Assembly: GCA_951802425.1 (NCBI GenBank)
Contig: OX637795.1
Span: 1,550,001 to 1,614,000, forward strand
Origin: Clavaria fumosa
Taxonomy: Eukaryota > Basidiomycota > Agaricomycetes > Agaricales > Clavariaceae
DNA length: 64,000 bases
Direction: 5' to 3'
Shown here: piece by piece, positions 35,540 through 46,965 of the stretch
Layout of the letters: each line of letters opens with the position of its first letter
Numbering within the stretch: position 1 is the stretch's first letter
Program-made: the position numbers and the translations under genes
Notes under the pieces: generated by a model
What the model was told of the DNA's origin: nothing
What the model saw: the letters and a program-made list of their open reading frames with translations, nothing else
Databases searched by the model: none

Positions 35540-35888
35540 ATATCCTTGACTGGTTTGAGTCCAAGCCAGCAAATTAAATGGGATATCCTTGACTGGTTTG
35601 AGTCCAAGCCAGCAAATTAAGGAGGATATCCTTGATTGGATTGAATCAAAGCCAACAAATTAAATAGGATATCCTTGACTGGACTGAGTCCAAGCCAGCA
35701 AATTAAATAGGATATCCTTGACTGGTTTGAATCCAAGCCAGCAAATAAAATAGGATATCCTTGACTGGTTTGAATCCAAGCCAGCAAATTAAATAGGATA
35801 TCCTTGACTGGTTTGAATCCAACCCACCAAATTAAATAGGATATCCTTGACTGGTTTGAATCCAAGCCACTGAAATAAATAGGATATC
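35540..35888. repeat. 43-bp satellite, right block
   Basis: Eight units in phase with the left block. Degenerate units continue from 36496 to about 36610. Confidence 0.9.
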
Positions 35889-36495
35889 TAGTGTTGCCGC
35901 AGCTCGGCTAGCTGCCAAGCCGGCTCAATGAGCTTCAGCTTCAGCTTCACAAGCTGACATTGTTTCACCCAAGCTGAAGCTGTAGCCGTGGCTGCAGCTC
36001 CAGCTGCAGCTTGAAGCTGACTCAAGCTGTAGCAGTGGCTTGCAGCCAGCTAATAATGGGAACTGGCCTAGAATTACAAAAATACCATTATAGAACTACA
36101 TCTCATCATCATCATCCTGGGCAATGGTGGCTAATACCTTGTCAAACACAGTGTCAAAGTCATCCAGTAACATGTCTCCAAGAAGATCTTCCTCCAGGGC
36201 AGGATTGACAGACATCAATGTCTCTAACCATGCATACAAGAATAGAGAGAAGCAGCTGCCTGGTGATAGACAACAGTTGCAGACCCAGATAAGCATAGTG
36301 GAGGGCAGTGGAGGAGGAAAAAAACAATTCTTTGCCCCATTGATGGACATCTTGGGAGCTGTGGCTTGAGCAGCAGCTGTGCAGCTTGGAGAAAGCCTCA
36401 AGCTGAAGCTGAAGCCAATGTCAAGCCAAGCTGATCGATCAGCTCAGCTTGGCTTATGACCAGCTGGGCTTCAGCTTGAAGCTGCAGCAACACTA
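35889..36495. mobile_element. Non-autonomous hAT-type element, 607 bp
   Basis: Terminal inverted repeats TAGTGTTGCCGCAGCT and AGCTGCAGCAACACTA (15 of 16 match). A perfect 8-bp target duplication AGGATATC is at 35881..35888 and 36496..36503. Subterminal zones are packed with AGCTTGAAGCTG-like palindromic motifs. The 8-bp duplication and TAGTGTTGC ends fit the hAT superfamily. No transposase domain is seen. Confidence 0.85.
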
Positions 36496-36503
36496 AGGAT
36501 ATC

Positions 36504-36900
36504 CTTGACTTGTGACTACCAAATTACTTGATTTGGTTGTTGAATAATTGGATATCCCTTTCTTCATTAGATCTGGCCTGACAAATCAAATTGTGATATC
36601 CCTGCTCAACACTTAGCTGCCTATTTTGCATCTCTGGCAACTGCCATGTAATTCACTTTATGTACATGGTTACTGTCCACATATTTCATGTTTCTATGTA
36701 CTCCATTGATAAGTGGCATATTTCAAGTTGCAGTTCCCACTGTGACTCTTTTTACACCTATCATTCCCTCTTTTCCTTGGTCTCTTCCTCTCCTTAGCGA
36801 TTTATTCCTGTGCTTTGTTAGTAGTTGTAATCATCATTATTTGAGATAGACTCACAGGTCTCAAGCTGATGGAATCAGTTGGAAAACAGCTGAAATTTCT
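36504..36900. other. Degenerate satellite and AT-rich sequence
   Basis: Decayed GGATATCC repeats to about 36610, then AT-rich sequence without genes, up to the decayed gypsy element. Confidence 0.5.
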
Positions 36901-37215
36901 CGCACCATTGTGGTCCAGTTGACCTTGTCATCGTCTTTCAGCATCAATCCCTTATGGCGGCAACGCCGTGAATCATTAGAACCCGAGGTGGGGCTTGCCC
37001 CGCCGAGTCTGGCACCTTTGGGGGCAGCCCCGGAGGCCAGATGGTCGGTGCCAGCTGACCGCGAGGAAGGGTGGCAAAGGGAGAACTGTGCGGACGGTTC
37101 TCGAACTCCTGGCGAACCAGGAATGGAGGGCGACAGCCCTCGAGAAACAGTGGGGCCAGAGCTGTGGCCTATGTCGCGATACCCACAGCTGGGTCAGTGA
37201 GAGCCAACGGGTCAG

Positions 37216-38260
37216 ATGGGCCCATTCGGATGGATGGAACCGCCCCAGAAGGAGCAGGAGATTACTCAGGAAGTATCCCTGAGTTCTACAAACTACCAGA
37301 GCAATGTATTACATCGCTACCTCATGATGATACGGGATAAAACCTCACTATTGCCTGAGGCAATAGCTGAGATTAAGGGGATTAAGATTGACCCCCCTGA
37401 GCTTTATGACGGATGAGATGACCTCGTCATCTGGGAAAGGTGGCTCGATGGCCTCCTTAGTTATTTCTACTTTTATAGAGTAGTCAGCCTGCAGTTGGAA
37501 CACCAACACGTTATGCTAGCAGGGTCGCGCTTAAGCAGAATAGCCACTACTTGGTATACCCAAGAAGTAATGGGTTTATCCCATGCTCCCCGAAGGTGGA
37601 CCTTTGAGGAATTGATAACCGCTATGTTTAAGCGGTTCCTGACCAAGGTAATGGCCCAGAAGGCAGTGGATGCCTTCTATCAGGTGAAGTTTACAAGGCG
37701 AAGGGCGCCTTGGGTTTTTGGAACGAACTGGTCCAGGCGACGGAGAGGATGCTCACCCCGCCTGATGCCAGTATGATGAAAAGGCAGTTCCTTAACGGAC
37801 TGCCTAATGAGATGGTGGAGGCCATCTTCAAAACTCGCACAATTAGCATCGAGTTATCCTCGGTCGAGGATATTATCGACGCTAGTCGCCAAGTGGAAGC
37901 GACCCTCCACTACCTCCAACATTGGAGGGCAGTGCCTTCGGCAGGGAACCAGGCAGGTCCCAAAGGAAACCCACCCACAGGTAGAGTACCTGTGGGGCAG
38001 AGGTTTGTGAGACTGCGGCCGTATTGGCCGCACACAGACCGCAGGCCAGGGGAACCTGTTCCCCTGCGGATTGACCGTGCGCAAGACGAGCGCGCCCAAG
38101 CTTGAGGGAGCAAACCCCAGCTAGAACCGCCTAAGGCAGGCCCCAAGATTGGGGTACAAGGCAGAGAGGAGCAGAAAGCTCCTCTAACCTGCTATGTATG
38201 CAGGAAAGCAGGGCACTACACGAATGTGTCCCCTCAGTCACAGCGAAAGCCAGAGGCTTT
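37216..38260 (+). pseudogene. gag of decayed gypsy element
   Basis: Fragments in shifting frames: capsid-like (LYDG, stop, DDLVIWERWLDGLLSYFYFYR; HVMLAGSRLSRIATTWYTQE; FLNGLPNEMVEAIFKTR) and a zinc knuckle CYVCRKAGHYTNVS that has lost its last Cys. One internal stop near 37415 and a frameshift near 37695 make it non-functional. Confidence 0.75.
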
Positions 38261-41200
38261 TAGGGGAAATGTAAGGAACTACACCTTACAAGAGGATCCG
38301 GGCGAGACAGAGCCCAAGGAACCACAGGAAACACCTGTGGTTGAAAGCGAGGAACCGGAGGAAGTCGCAGAAGATGACTATGCTGGTCGTGGGGACCAGT
38401 ACGATTCAGATGAGCTCTTCGTCCTTAAAGAGCTCAAGGAGGAGGCAGAAAGCGACCAGGTCACTGGAATCCGGGAAGTGGAAGAGGATGAGATCCTCTA
38501 TGCGACGGAAGTATGCATTGGCCATGTCAACGATGGGCCGTTCCGGGCGCACATCCAGAAAGAATGGACGGGATTGCACCCGGTAGCAACAAAGGAGGCA
38601 AGGCAATGCCTCGCGGCCTACATCACTGTGAACGGTGTAAAAGTGTACACACTTTTCGATTTGGGAAGTACCCTGGACTTGATGAGCCCAGACTTTGCCT
38701 GGGTGACAAAGGTACCAACCTTCCAACTGGATAATCCAGTTCCTATCCAACTCGGCTGTATTGGCAGCCGATCGACAATCACACGTGGATGCCACATAGC
38801 AGTGGATTTGGGAGGAATACTGGTAGAGGACCAGTATTTTGATGTAGCGAACATCGACCGCTATGATATCATAGTTGGAACGGCATTCATGTATGACCAC
38901 CATGTGATACTGGATGTGCACTGATGTGCAATCCGGATTGGCAAAGGAAAGGGGATAACCCTTCAGGCAATGTCACCCAGTGAGGAGACGGAAGCGTTAT
39001 GCCTCCGTATGTCGGCTAAGAACGCGCCAAGGAAGGAAGCTCGAAAGAGCTGACTACACTCAGGCCCCCGGGATAAGGGTGAGCCCTGGAAGGGGAGAGA
39101 GGCTAACGTCTCTGTAAAGATAGACGACGCCTACCTCGAAGGCAGGCGTGAGTATTGGTTTAACCAGTATGCCGAGCTCTTTGGGGGAGTTCCCCCCAGA
39201 CCGCTGCCATTTCGGGTGGTAAACCACTGCATACCATTAATAGACGAAAAGAAAGTCTATAATTATTACCTGCCTTGGTGTGCCGAGGCATTCAAGGAAC
39301 AATTCCTTGAGAAAGTGAACCATTATATTACTAACGGTTGGTGGGAGGCAGGAGCGGCATTGCAAGCAGCTCCTATGCTATGCATACCAAAAAGCAGCCA
39401 GAACCTGCTGCTACGGACAGTGGTAGACTGTCAGAAACAGAATGCAAATACCGTACGGGATATTACCCCGTTGCCTGATCAAGATCAGATCAGACAGGAC
39501 GTGGCTAGAGCTGCGTATAGGTCAAAGATTGACCTATTGGACGCGTACAAGCAAGTACGCATAGAGCCTGAGGACATGTGGAAGACAGTGTTCGTGACTG
39601 TCTTGGGCACCATGTTCTCACATGTGATGCAGATAGGGGATTGTAATGCCCCTGCTACCTTCCAGCACCTGATGATGCACATATTCCGTCATCAGTTGGG
39701 AAAGTACGTGCATGTGTACTAAGACAATGTATTCATCTTCTCCAAGACCTTGGAGGACCATGAGCGTCACTTAAAAATGGTCTTTGAGACCCTCAAAGGT
39801 GCGAGCCTTTTCTTGAGCAAGAAGAAGTGCTCACTATATGCGAAGAGCATAGATTGCTTAGGGCATATTATAGATGCCTGAGGAATCCACGTTACAGTGG
39901 ATAAAATGGATAAAATCCATAACTGGAAAACACTGACAAGCATTAACAAGGTACAGAGGTTCCTCGGATTAGTACAGTACATCGGACAGTTCATACCCGA
40001 TCTGTCTGCTTATACTGGTCCCTTGGCCAGTCTGTGTAGTGAAACGCGAACGTTTCACTGGAGACCACTCCATGACAAGTGCATGGAGATGATTAAGGCA
40101 TTGGCATGTAAAATGCCAATATTACGCCCGGTAGACACAGTGGTACAGGAGCCAATATGGCTCGTGTGCGATGCCTTGGTGTCGGGTGTAGGGGCCATGT
40201 ATGGCCAGGGAAAGACATGGGAAACCTGCCGTCTGGTGGGGTTTATGTCTAAAAGGTTCAGCCCAGCCCAGTTTAGTTATAAAACTTGGGACCAGGAGGC
40301 CTTAGCGATTGTTGAATCACTACAGAAGTGGGAGGATAAACTCCTCAGTAGATGAATCAATGTGGTCACAGACCACGAAGTGCTGGGGTTCTTTAAGAAC
40401 CAAATGCGCTTGTCTGGCCAGCAGGCCAGGTGGATGGAGTATATGGAGAGGTTTGATTACTCCATCACTTACATTAAAGGCAAGCGCAACAAGGTTGCAG
40501 ATGGCCTTTTGCTCTACCATATGAATGATGCAACAGATGAGATTCATCCAGATCACGAGTACGTGAAGGCAGATGTTCGCCTTGACCCTGAAGGGGACAA
40601 ATTGCCCCGTGGACGCCTGGAGGAGGTGCGCGCACTACGAGTACGTGCACCTGCCACGGACCAGGAGACCGAGCAGGAGCAACCGCCGCCTGTGCCCCAT
40701 GCAGACAGGGATGAGAGGGACGAGACACTCATGCCCTTAAGGCCCTGTGTGGAAGGGGGGGATAGCAGGATGCTGCAAAGCATCCATGATGGCTATGAAC
40801 AGGATCACCTGTTCAAAATAATTTTGGAACAACTGGGAAACTACACCGATTTTAAGATCAGGGAGGACCTGATCTTCTCCAAGAATAAAAAGGGAGACGA
40901 GGTGCTCTGCATACCTCGTACCCTTCATGAAGGAAAAAGCATCCCTGGAATAATAATCCAGGAAGCCCATGCAGTCCTAGGACACATGGGGTCGCAGATA
41001 ACGACAGATTATGTCCGTCAGTACTACTGGTGGCCATCGGTGTCTAAAGACATCAATAAGTTTTGTACGTCATGTGGCATGTGCCAGATGAGCAAGACTT
41101 CCCTGCAGAAGCTGCAAGGGCTTCTATACACCCTTCCAATCCCCAGGCGGCCCTGGGAATCAATAGGAATGGACTTTGTAGGTCCATTCCCTATGTCAAG

Positions 41201-42260
41201 AGAGGCGGACTACCTCTGGGTGGTGATTTGCTGCCTCACTTCACTGGTACATCTAGTACCAGTTACCGTGTTGGTAACAGCAGCAGAGCTAGCCTGGCTC
41301 TTTCTAACCCATGTAGTGAGACTACATGGGCTGGCAGGATCGATCGTGTCTGACTGTGATCCTAGATTCACCTCTGCCTTCTGGCAGGAAACGCACCGAC
41401 TACTCGGTGTCAAGTTGCGGATGTCCACAGCATTCCATCTGCAGATGGATGGAGCAACGGAACAGTTGATCTGATCTGTGTCTCAGATCCTCCGATCTGT
41501 GGTCCAACTGGACCAGACAGAGCGAATCCCAATGGTCGAATTCGCCATTAACATGTCAATAAGCACATTGATGGGGTTTGCCCCGTTTGAGCTCACCTAT
41601 GGGTACATGCCCCAGATGATGGCAGAGCTGCCAGAGGACCTCCAGGCAGTGCCCAGAGGTGTAAGGATGTTTGTGGAGAAAGCCGCACTCAACCTTGCAA
41701 TGGCGCATGATGCAATTATTGAAAGTCGTGTCCACCAGATCTTTTACGCTAACCAGCGTAGACGGGCAGAGCACCTGTTTAGAGAGGGAGAATTAGTCTA
41801 CCTCTCAACGGAGAACTTGAATCTCCCTAAAAAACGAGCTAGAAAGCTCATGCCAAAGTTTATTGGGCCTTACCCAATACGGTCGTGTAGACCAGAATCG
41901 TCGACATACAAGCTGGAGCTCCCTGACTCGCTAAAGCTGAGGAGAATCCACCCGACGTTCCATGTCAGCCAGTTGCGGCAACATGTTGTTCCCATGTCAT
42001 GAAGTGAAAGTCTTTTATGACTTTGGTGTGGACTCGAAGGAGGAATGGCTAGTAGATGCCATCATTGGCCATAGGTGGGAAGGATGCCACCTAGAATGCG
42101 AGGTCTGATGGAACCTTGGGGATACGACTTGGGAGCCGTATATGGGAGTCAAAGAGCTAGCAGCTCTAGACCACTACCTTGAACTACAAGGTGTAGACTC
42201 ATGGAGGGCGCTACCTAGGCGCCCTCGAGCAGAGTGTGGACGGAGCACCCACACGGAGTA
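38261..42260 (+). pseudogene. pol of decayed gypsy element
   Basis: Protease segment TLFDLGSTLD has Leu where Ser/Thr of the D-S/T-G active site is expected. Reverse transcriptase runs 39216-40355 with stops at 39721 (inside the YxDD box, VY-stop-DN), 39880 and 40353. RNase H TDHEVLGFF, integrase HHCC and DxD core (GMDFVGPFPMS, SDCDPRFTSAFW) follow, with a stop near 41472 and a final stop at 42000. A chromodomain-like remnant (EWLVDAIIGHRWEG, GDTTWEPY) follows to about 42260 with another stop. Several stops look like CGA to TGA changes. Confidence 0.85.
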
Positions 42261-42393
42261 GTAAACGCGATCAAGCCAGTCTGCAGGGTCATTAGCCACA
42301 GTGATTGAGTCACGTGGTGGCTCCACCATAAGGTACAAAACCTTAAGAGGGCCTGCCCTCTTTTTCTCTTTTCTTCATCAACCATTTTTTACA

Positions 42394-44021
42394 ATGGATG
42401 ATCCGATGGGGGAAACCCCATCTCCTCGTACTACCCACACCACTGCCTCTACTGCCACTGCCGCCATCCCTGGCCTTGTGCCAGGGAACTCATTACTGAC
42501 AAGTATCGTCGGAACGGCTGGCATGTCCCAGCCGTTGTTGTTGCAAGGGGAGGAAACCCTCCCCTGGGTCCAAGATTGCATGATTCATGTGATCACTCAT
42601 GGATCCCGGTGCACTCAGTGCATTGGGTTTCGTTGTCACATCTTCGAGTCACTATTGCACTTGGATGAAGCATTTCAACAAATGCTTAAGGAAGTGCAGG
42701 AAAGCGCTAGGCGTGAACTTGGGCCAGAGCTCGGGATGATGCAGCGCAAGCTGGACGACTTGTGCAAGGAATATGAGAAGGGCAATGCCCTTTGCGCTGG
42801 GCACTGGCAAAAGCTTGAAAAAGCTTATGATAGTCTGGATAAGGTCGAGGAGGACCTTAGGAGTGCGCAGGAGAAGATTCTCTCCTTGACAGAGAAGTTG
42901 GCAGGCGCCAACAAGGCGCTCGCCGTGGTTCGCAACGCGGCGAAAGGGAAGGGACCTGAAAGGGATCCCTTGGAGTGGGACCCTAAAAGGGCCCGCACGG
43001 CTGTCTCATATGCGGACATAGTGCCGCCTATGGGAGACGTGGATGTCCCCATGAACATTGAGGAAGGGTATCCCCCTCTTCCACCTGCTGGTATTAGCCA
43101 GCAGAACCCTGATGCCTCATTGAGGCATAAACGAACATTTGCGGAGATGGTGCTTGCGCCTCCGACAAGGGGTTATCCCTTTAGCGCTCCCCGCCTGGAC
43201 AGGGCTCCAGATGGCTATCCCTGGCCATTGGGGATGTCCATCAAACCTGGTGCGTGGGTTGTCGAGTTGAAGACAGTTGAGGAGGTGATAGCCCTAAACC
43301 AGCAGGCGCATCATGGAGTGCCTGACTGCAGTTAAGATAGACCGCATGCATAACCGACTAATGTCACATGGTTTATTGCACAAAGTGTGACAAAGGGATA
43401 AAAATTCAATAAAAAACTGTGATTGCACCATATAAGAAATCCAAAATGATGAAAATTCCTGGATTTGCATCTAAAATTTAACCATCGTTTCCAATTTTTG
43501 TGCAAATGTGTGATCAAATTGTTATGTAATAAAGTCTGTCCTCTGTCACATGCTTGTCACGACACATGACATTAGTCGGTTATGCATGCGGTCTATCTTA
43601 CGATATGACTGCTGTAATGAAGATGCGATGGGCCATTAAGGAGGCCCAGAAGATCATGGCAGCAGGAAAGCTGCCTATGCCAGTTGAGGACTGGCTGTTG
43701 AAGAACTGGAGAGTTCCTACCGGCGTCAAGAAATCAGCAGACCGGGTGGCACACCATCTGCAGGGGCAGATGTTGCGAGAGAGCGGAGGGATGGGTGACC
43801 CATCCCTGAGGGCAGGACCCTTGGAAGTTGTAGGAGGGGGAGCACCCTCCTATCCCTCGTACCAGACATTGCCGCTGACAGCGGCAAGAGTGGTTGCGCC
43901 TCCCATTAGGGAGTTTGTAGAGACTGGGGAGCTGTGGCTCTCCTTTGTAGGGGAGAAGGGGGAAATTCCCCCTATGAATCCAAAAGGCGACAGGGGGCAG
44001 GTTGCGCAGACCACTGGGTAG
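42394..44021 (+). CDS. Accessory coiled-coil ORF of gypsy element, split by a MITE
   Basis: Open from ATG 42394 to 43332, then interrupted by the 264-bp MITE, then open in the matching phase from 43599 to 44021; without the MITE it is 453 codons. Features: low-complexity Thr/Ala N terminus, CTQCIGFRC Cys pair near residue 70, a strong heptad coiled coil about residues 95-190 (RKLDDLCKEYEKGN, EEDLRSAQEKILSLTEKL), then a Pro-rich part and RRTFAEMV-like segment (seen as HKRTFAEMV). It lies between pol and the 3' LTR in sense orientation, so it belongs to the element. No homology is recognised. It has no stop of its own although gag-pol has many. Confidence 0.6.
43335..43598. mobile_element. Tc1/mariner-type MITE, 264 bp
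   Basis: Perfect 32-bp terminal inverted repeats (43335..43366 and 43567..43598) start AGATAGACCGCATGCATAAC. The TA target duplication is at 43333..43334 and 43599..43600. The interior is AT-rich and non-coding. Removing the MITE plus one TA restores the surrounding ORF exactly. Confidence 0.92.
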
Positions 44022-44187
44022 GACCCGTCAGCACCAGGCGAAGGCCCCAGGAGGGGATTGCGCCCAGTGACATGGCGGTAACCCTGCCCAAGGGGATGCA
44101 CCTCTTGTAAATTATTATATGATCCTGCTTGTCGTCCCGTGCCGCCCACATGTCGCCTCTGGTGGGGGCCTCTCCAGAGGGGGAGGG

Positions 44188-44412
44188 TGTAAGGCTATAG
44201 GCCTTTTCTGTTCCTATATTACATAAGCTATATACTATAATAGTCTACTAGCATAGCCGCTTTGGCTATGCTTACATCAGCGGCCCCTAGAGGGCTGCTC
44301 GCCTATATATACTGTGTCACGACTGTACACAGAGGGTAGATCCCTCTAATTAGAACTACCATACTCAATATACCATTGAGTCTGGTTCTTTTGAGGGATA
44401 GAGAGTCTTACA
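44188..44412 (+). repeat. 3' LTR of decayed gypsy element
   Basis: 225 bp, begins TGTAAGG after a polypurine tract and ends TCTTACA (6-bp inverted ends). It holds a TATATATA box near 44310. Confidence 0.7.
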
Positions 44413-44596
44413 GATGACCAGATGGCATGTACTGGCAGGTCCAGTACTTCCGAAAAAGGAAGGATGGTGACCACAAACAAGGATACTGTACTTTTAATAT
44501 TGCATTGAATTTGGGAGCCGACCACTGCAGTATGCAGGGAAATTGTGTTATCCATGCATAATTCATAATTCATAGGATTTCGAGGCATTATGCAAT
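44413..44596. other. Flank between gypsy LTR and transposase gene
   Basis: Contains GCATTATGCAATATGAA near 44582, which recurs inverted near 46825 (TTCATATTGCAT). These may be degenerate inverted ends of the transposon. Confidence 0.4.
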
Positions 44597-46709
44597 ATGA
44601 ATTTACTCTGTTCAAATATCAAATACATTGGTCTGTTCACGAAAAACTGCCCGAAAATGCCCCCCAAGCATACATGCAAGCCTTGCATCACCCCCAGCTC
44701 CTATGTGTATGTGAAAAGACCTGGACCCAAGGCAAAGAAAGGAACAGAGGCTCCTGCAACATCAGCAAAGACTGGAACTGAAAGGAAATGCAGCAATCTC
44801 ACACTGCATGACTGGATGACAGTCTTCATGTTCATTGATATGCATCCAATGCTGAGCCAAGAAGCAATCATAAATCATTTTCAGACCAAAGCTGATGGTG
44901 CCCTAATCTTTACACAGTCAACATTGTCTCGCAAACTCAAGCAGTGGGAAGAACTTGAGGCTCGGGTGCACTCGCATCCCATGGCCTTGTCATCCAAGCG
45001 ACCCTGCATTGTGACCCAACCTGATGTGGAGAGGGCTTTAATCCTCTGGGTCAAATCTATGGAGCAGAAACGAGAAACTGTGAATGGGCCTATGCTCGTA
45101 GAAAAGCGAAAGCGCTTCGAAGAGCAGCTCAATGTGCCTGAAGATGAGCAGCTTCGTGGTGAAGGCTGGGTCACTTCATTCTGTAAAATGTGAGTGCAAT
45201 CTGTATGTATTTTTGTTGAATCTGAAATCAGATGGCCAACAGGTATAAGATTAATGAGTATAGAAGACATGGAGAGGCAGATTCCACAGATCCTGTGGCT
45301 GTGGAAGCCGAGCGAAAGAGAATGCGAGAGGTCCTTGCACCGTTTGCAAAGAGGGATAGATGGAATTTTGATGAAACAGGTTTATTTGCATTTGCGCCTC
45401 CAGACCGTGGTCTTGCCACACAGCAAATGAGTGGCAAAAAAAGGAGCAAGTTCCGAATCACAATTGGCTTCGCCTGTAATGCAGACGGCAGCGAAAAGAT
45501 GCCTGTATTTTTTATTGGGAAGTGGAAGCATCCTCATTGCTTTGGGAATGTGTCACCAGTTGGCCGAGGATTTTATTACTGCAACAACAAGACATCTTGG
45601 ATGATATCAGAACTATTTGAAGAGTGAGTCTGGTGCAAGTATTCTCAGACCATGTTTAAAAGAAATCTATCAGATGGATCAAGACATTTGATTTGAAAAT
45701 GCAACACGAGAACTGCAAGGTCTGCCTTACAATCGACAACTTTTCCAGACATGATATCACCTATGAACCAACAAACGTGCAGATTGAATGCTTCGAGCCG
45801 AATATGACAGCCTTTGTTCAGCCCCTTGATGTGGGAATCATTCGTTGCTTCAAAGCTCATTATCAGCGAGCCTTTTGTCAGAGGGCACTCAGTCTCGATG
45901 AAGCTGGTGAACGAGAAATCTATAATATCAATCTACTTGAAGCAATGCTTATGGCGAGGGAAGCATGGGGCACTGTGAGCAAAGCTACAATAAAGTGCTG
46001 CTGGGACCACACTGGAATTCAACAGGCCCCTATCCCACTTCGTATCCCTGCACGCACCGAATTTCAGGTCGAAGCACGCACCAAATCCCAAGATTCTGTT
46101 GCCTGGAACATCATCCGAGACTTTGCTGTGACAGAAGCAACCTTACCTCAGACAGAAGACAAGTTAAAGGACCTCTTCGGGGCAGATTATACGGACAGCA
46201 AGTGGCGACCGGCTCTGGCTGCAGTCATGGCCGCAGAAAATGATGCTGAGGTTGCTCTTGATGCTCTTGATGCCCTACGGTCCACCTTGGACCCAAACAC
46301 TGTCCCTGCCACGCGTCATGCCATGACAAGTCAAGGAAAAGAACTGGAGACGGACCTGATGGATGTGGTCGTGCAACTCAAAAAGCACAAACAGATATTT
46401 GGGCCACTGCTGTCACTTGAGGGGCTGCTAAACCCAGCAGAGGAGAATGAAGGAGAGTCTCTTCAGCTCATCAAAGGTGATGATGAGATTATTGCACAGG
46501 TTCACCATGAGCAGGCTGCCAAGCAAAGGGAGACCGCAGAGAGTGATTCCGACAAGGAGAGCACAAAAGAGGGTGGTGAGGCAGAGATTGGGATTGCTGA
46601 GCTGATTCAGCTGTGTGAGAAGGTCGAGAAGGGAAGTATCAGCAGCCTAGCGACATGTTCTCTGGAGGTATCGCAAGTTCTGCGCCACTTTCGAGCTGAG
46701 TTGCAGTGA
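44597..46709 (+). CDS. pogo/Tigger-like DDE transposase, apparently intact
   Basis: Exons 44597..45189, 45243..45623 and 45674..46709 (introns 53 and 50 nt, GT..AG, phases match) give 669 residues; an internal ATG at MPPKHTC is an alternative start. N-terminal helix-turn-helix DNA-binding region (SQEAIINHFQ, TQSTLSRKLKQWEE), then a CENP-B-like second domain (GEGWVTSFCKMYKINEYRRHGEAD). The catalytic core has Asp241 (WNFDETGLF), Asp346 (LTIDNFSRHD) and Asp377 (QPLDVGIIRCFK), i.e. DD30D spacing as in pogo-group elements. The C terminus is acidic. No internal stop. Such enzymes cut and paste at TA targets. Clean terminal repeats could not be fixed, so mobility is unproven; domestication is also possible. 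Confidence 0.82.
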
Positions 46710-46965
46710 GAACGCATGCAGCATGCGAGGCAGGTGATGCTTACTAGTCTATGGCACAGGGCATAGGGTTGTCACGCAGTCACGTGTTCCATGTCACATT
46801 CCACAGTATTACATAACTTTCATATTGCATAGTTTTTTGCCCATGACTGACATTATGCATTATGAACAATTCAACTGTAGTTACCTTCCTAGGTGAGCAT
46901 TTGCAGAGCTATCAAGCTCAACTCTCATAATAACCTGGATCTTGGACAGAAACATCAGGCACACA
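46710..46965. other. 3' flank of transposase gene
   Basis: AT-rich, with TTCATATTGCATAG and CATTATGCATTATGAAC words mirroring the 5' flank. No gene. Confidence 0.4.

Larger units (their letters stand above)
36900..44412 (+). mobile_element. Decayed Ty3/gypsy element with extra 3' ORF
   Basis: Coding order on the plus strand is gag, protease, reverse transcriptase, RNase H, integrase, chromodomain remnant, accessory ORF, polypurine tract AGAGGGGGAGGG (44176..44187) and 3' LTR 44188..44412. No matching 5' LTR is in the window, so the left end (about 36900) is approximate and the element is probably 5'-truncated. It is a different lineage from the 288/305-bp-LTR family. Confidence 0.8.

Noticed and set aside
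36096..36401. Frame inside the 607-bp hAT element as transposase
   Set aside because: About 100 codons with no hAT motifs; could be a remnant but is not supported.
43335..46709. MITE mobilised by the adjacent pogo-like transposase
   Set aside because: Its 32-bp TIR is not found at the flanks of the transposase gene; only short AT-rich words are shared.
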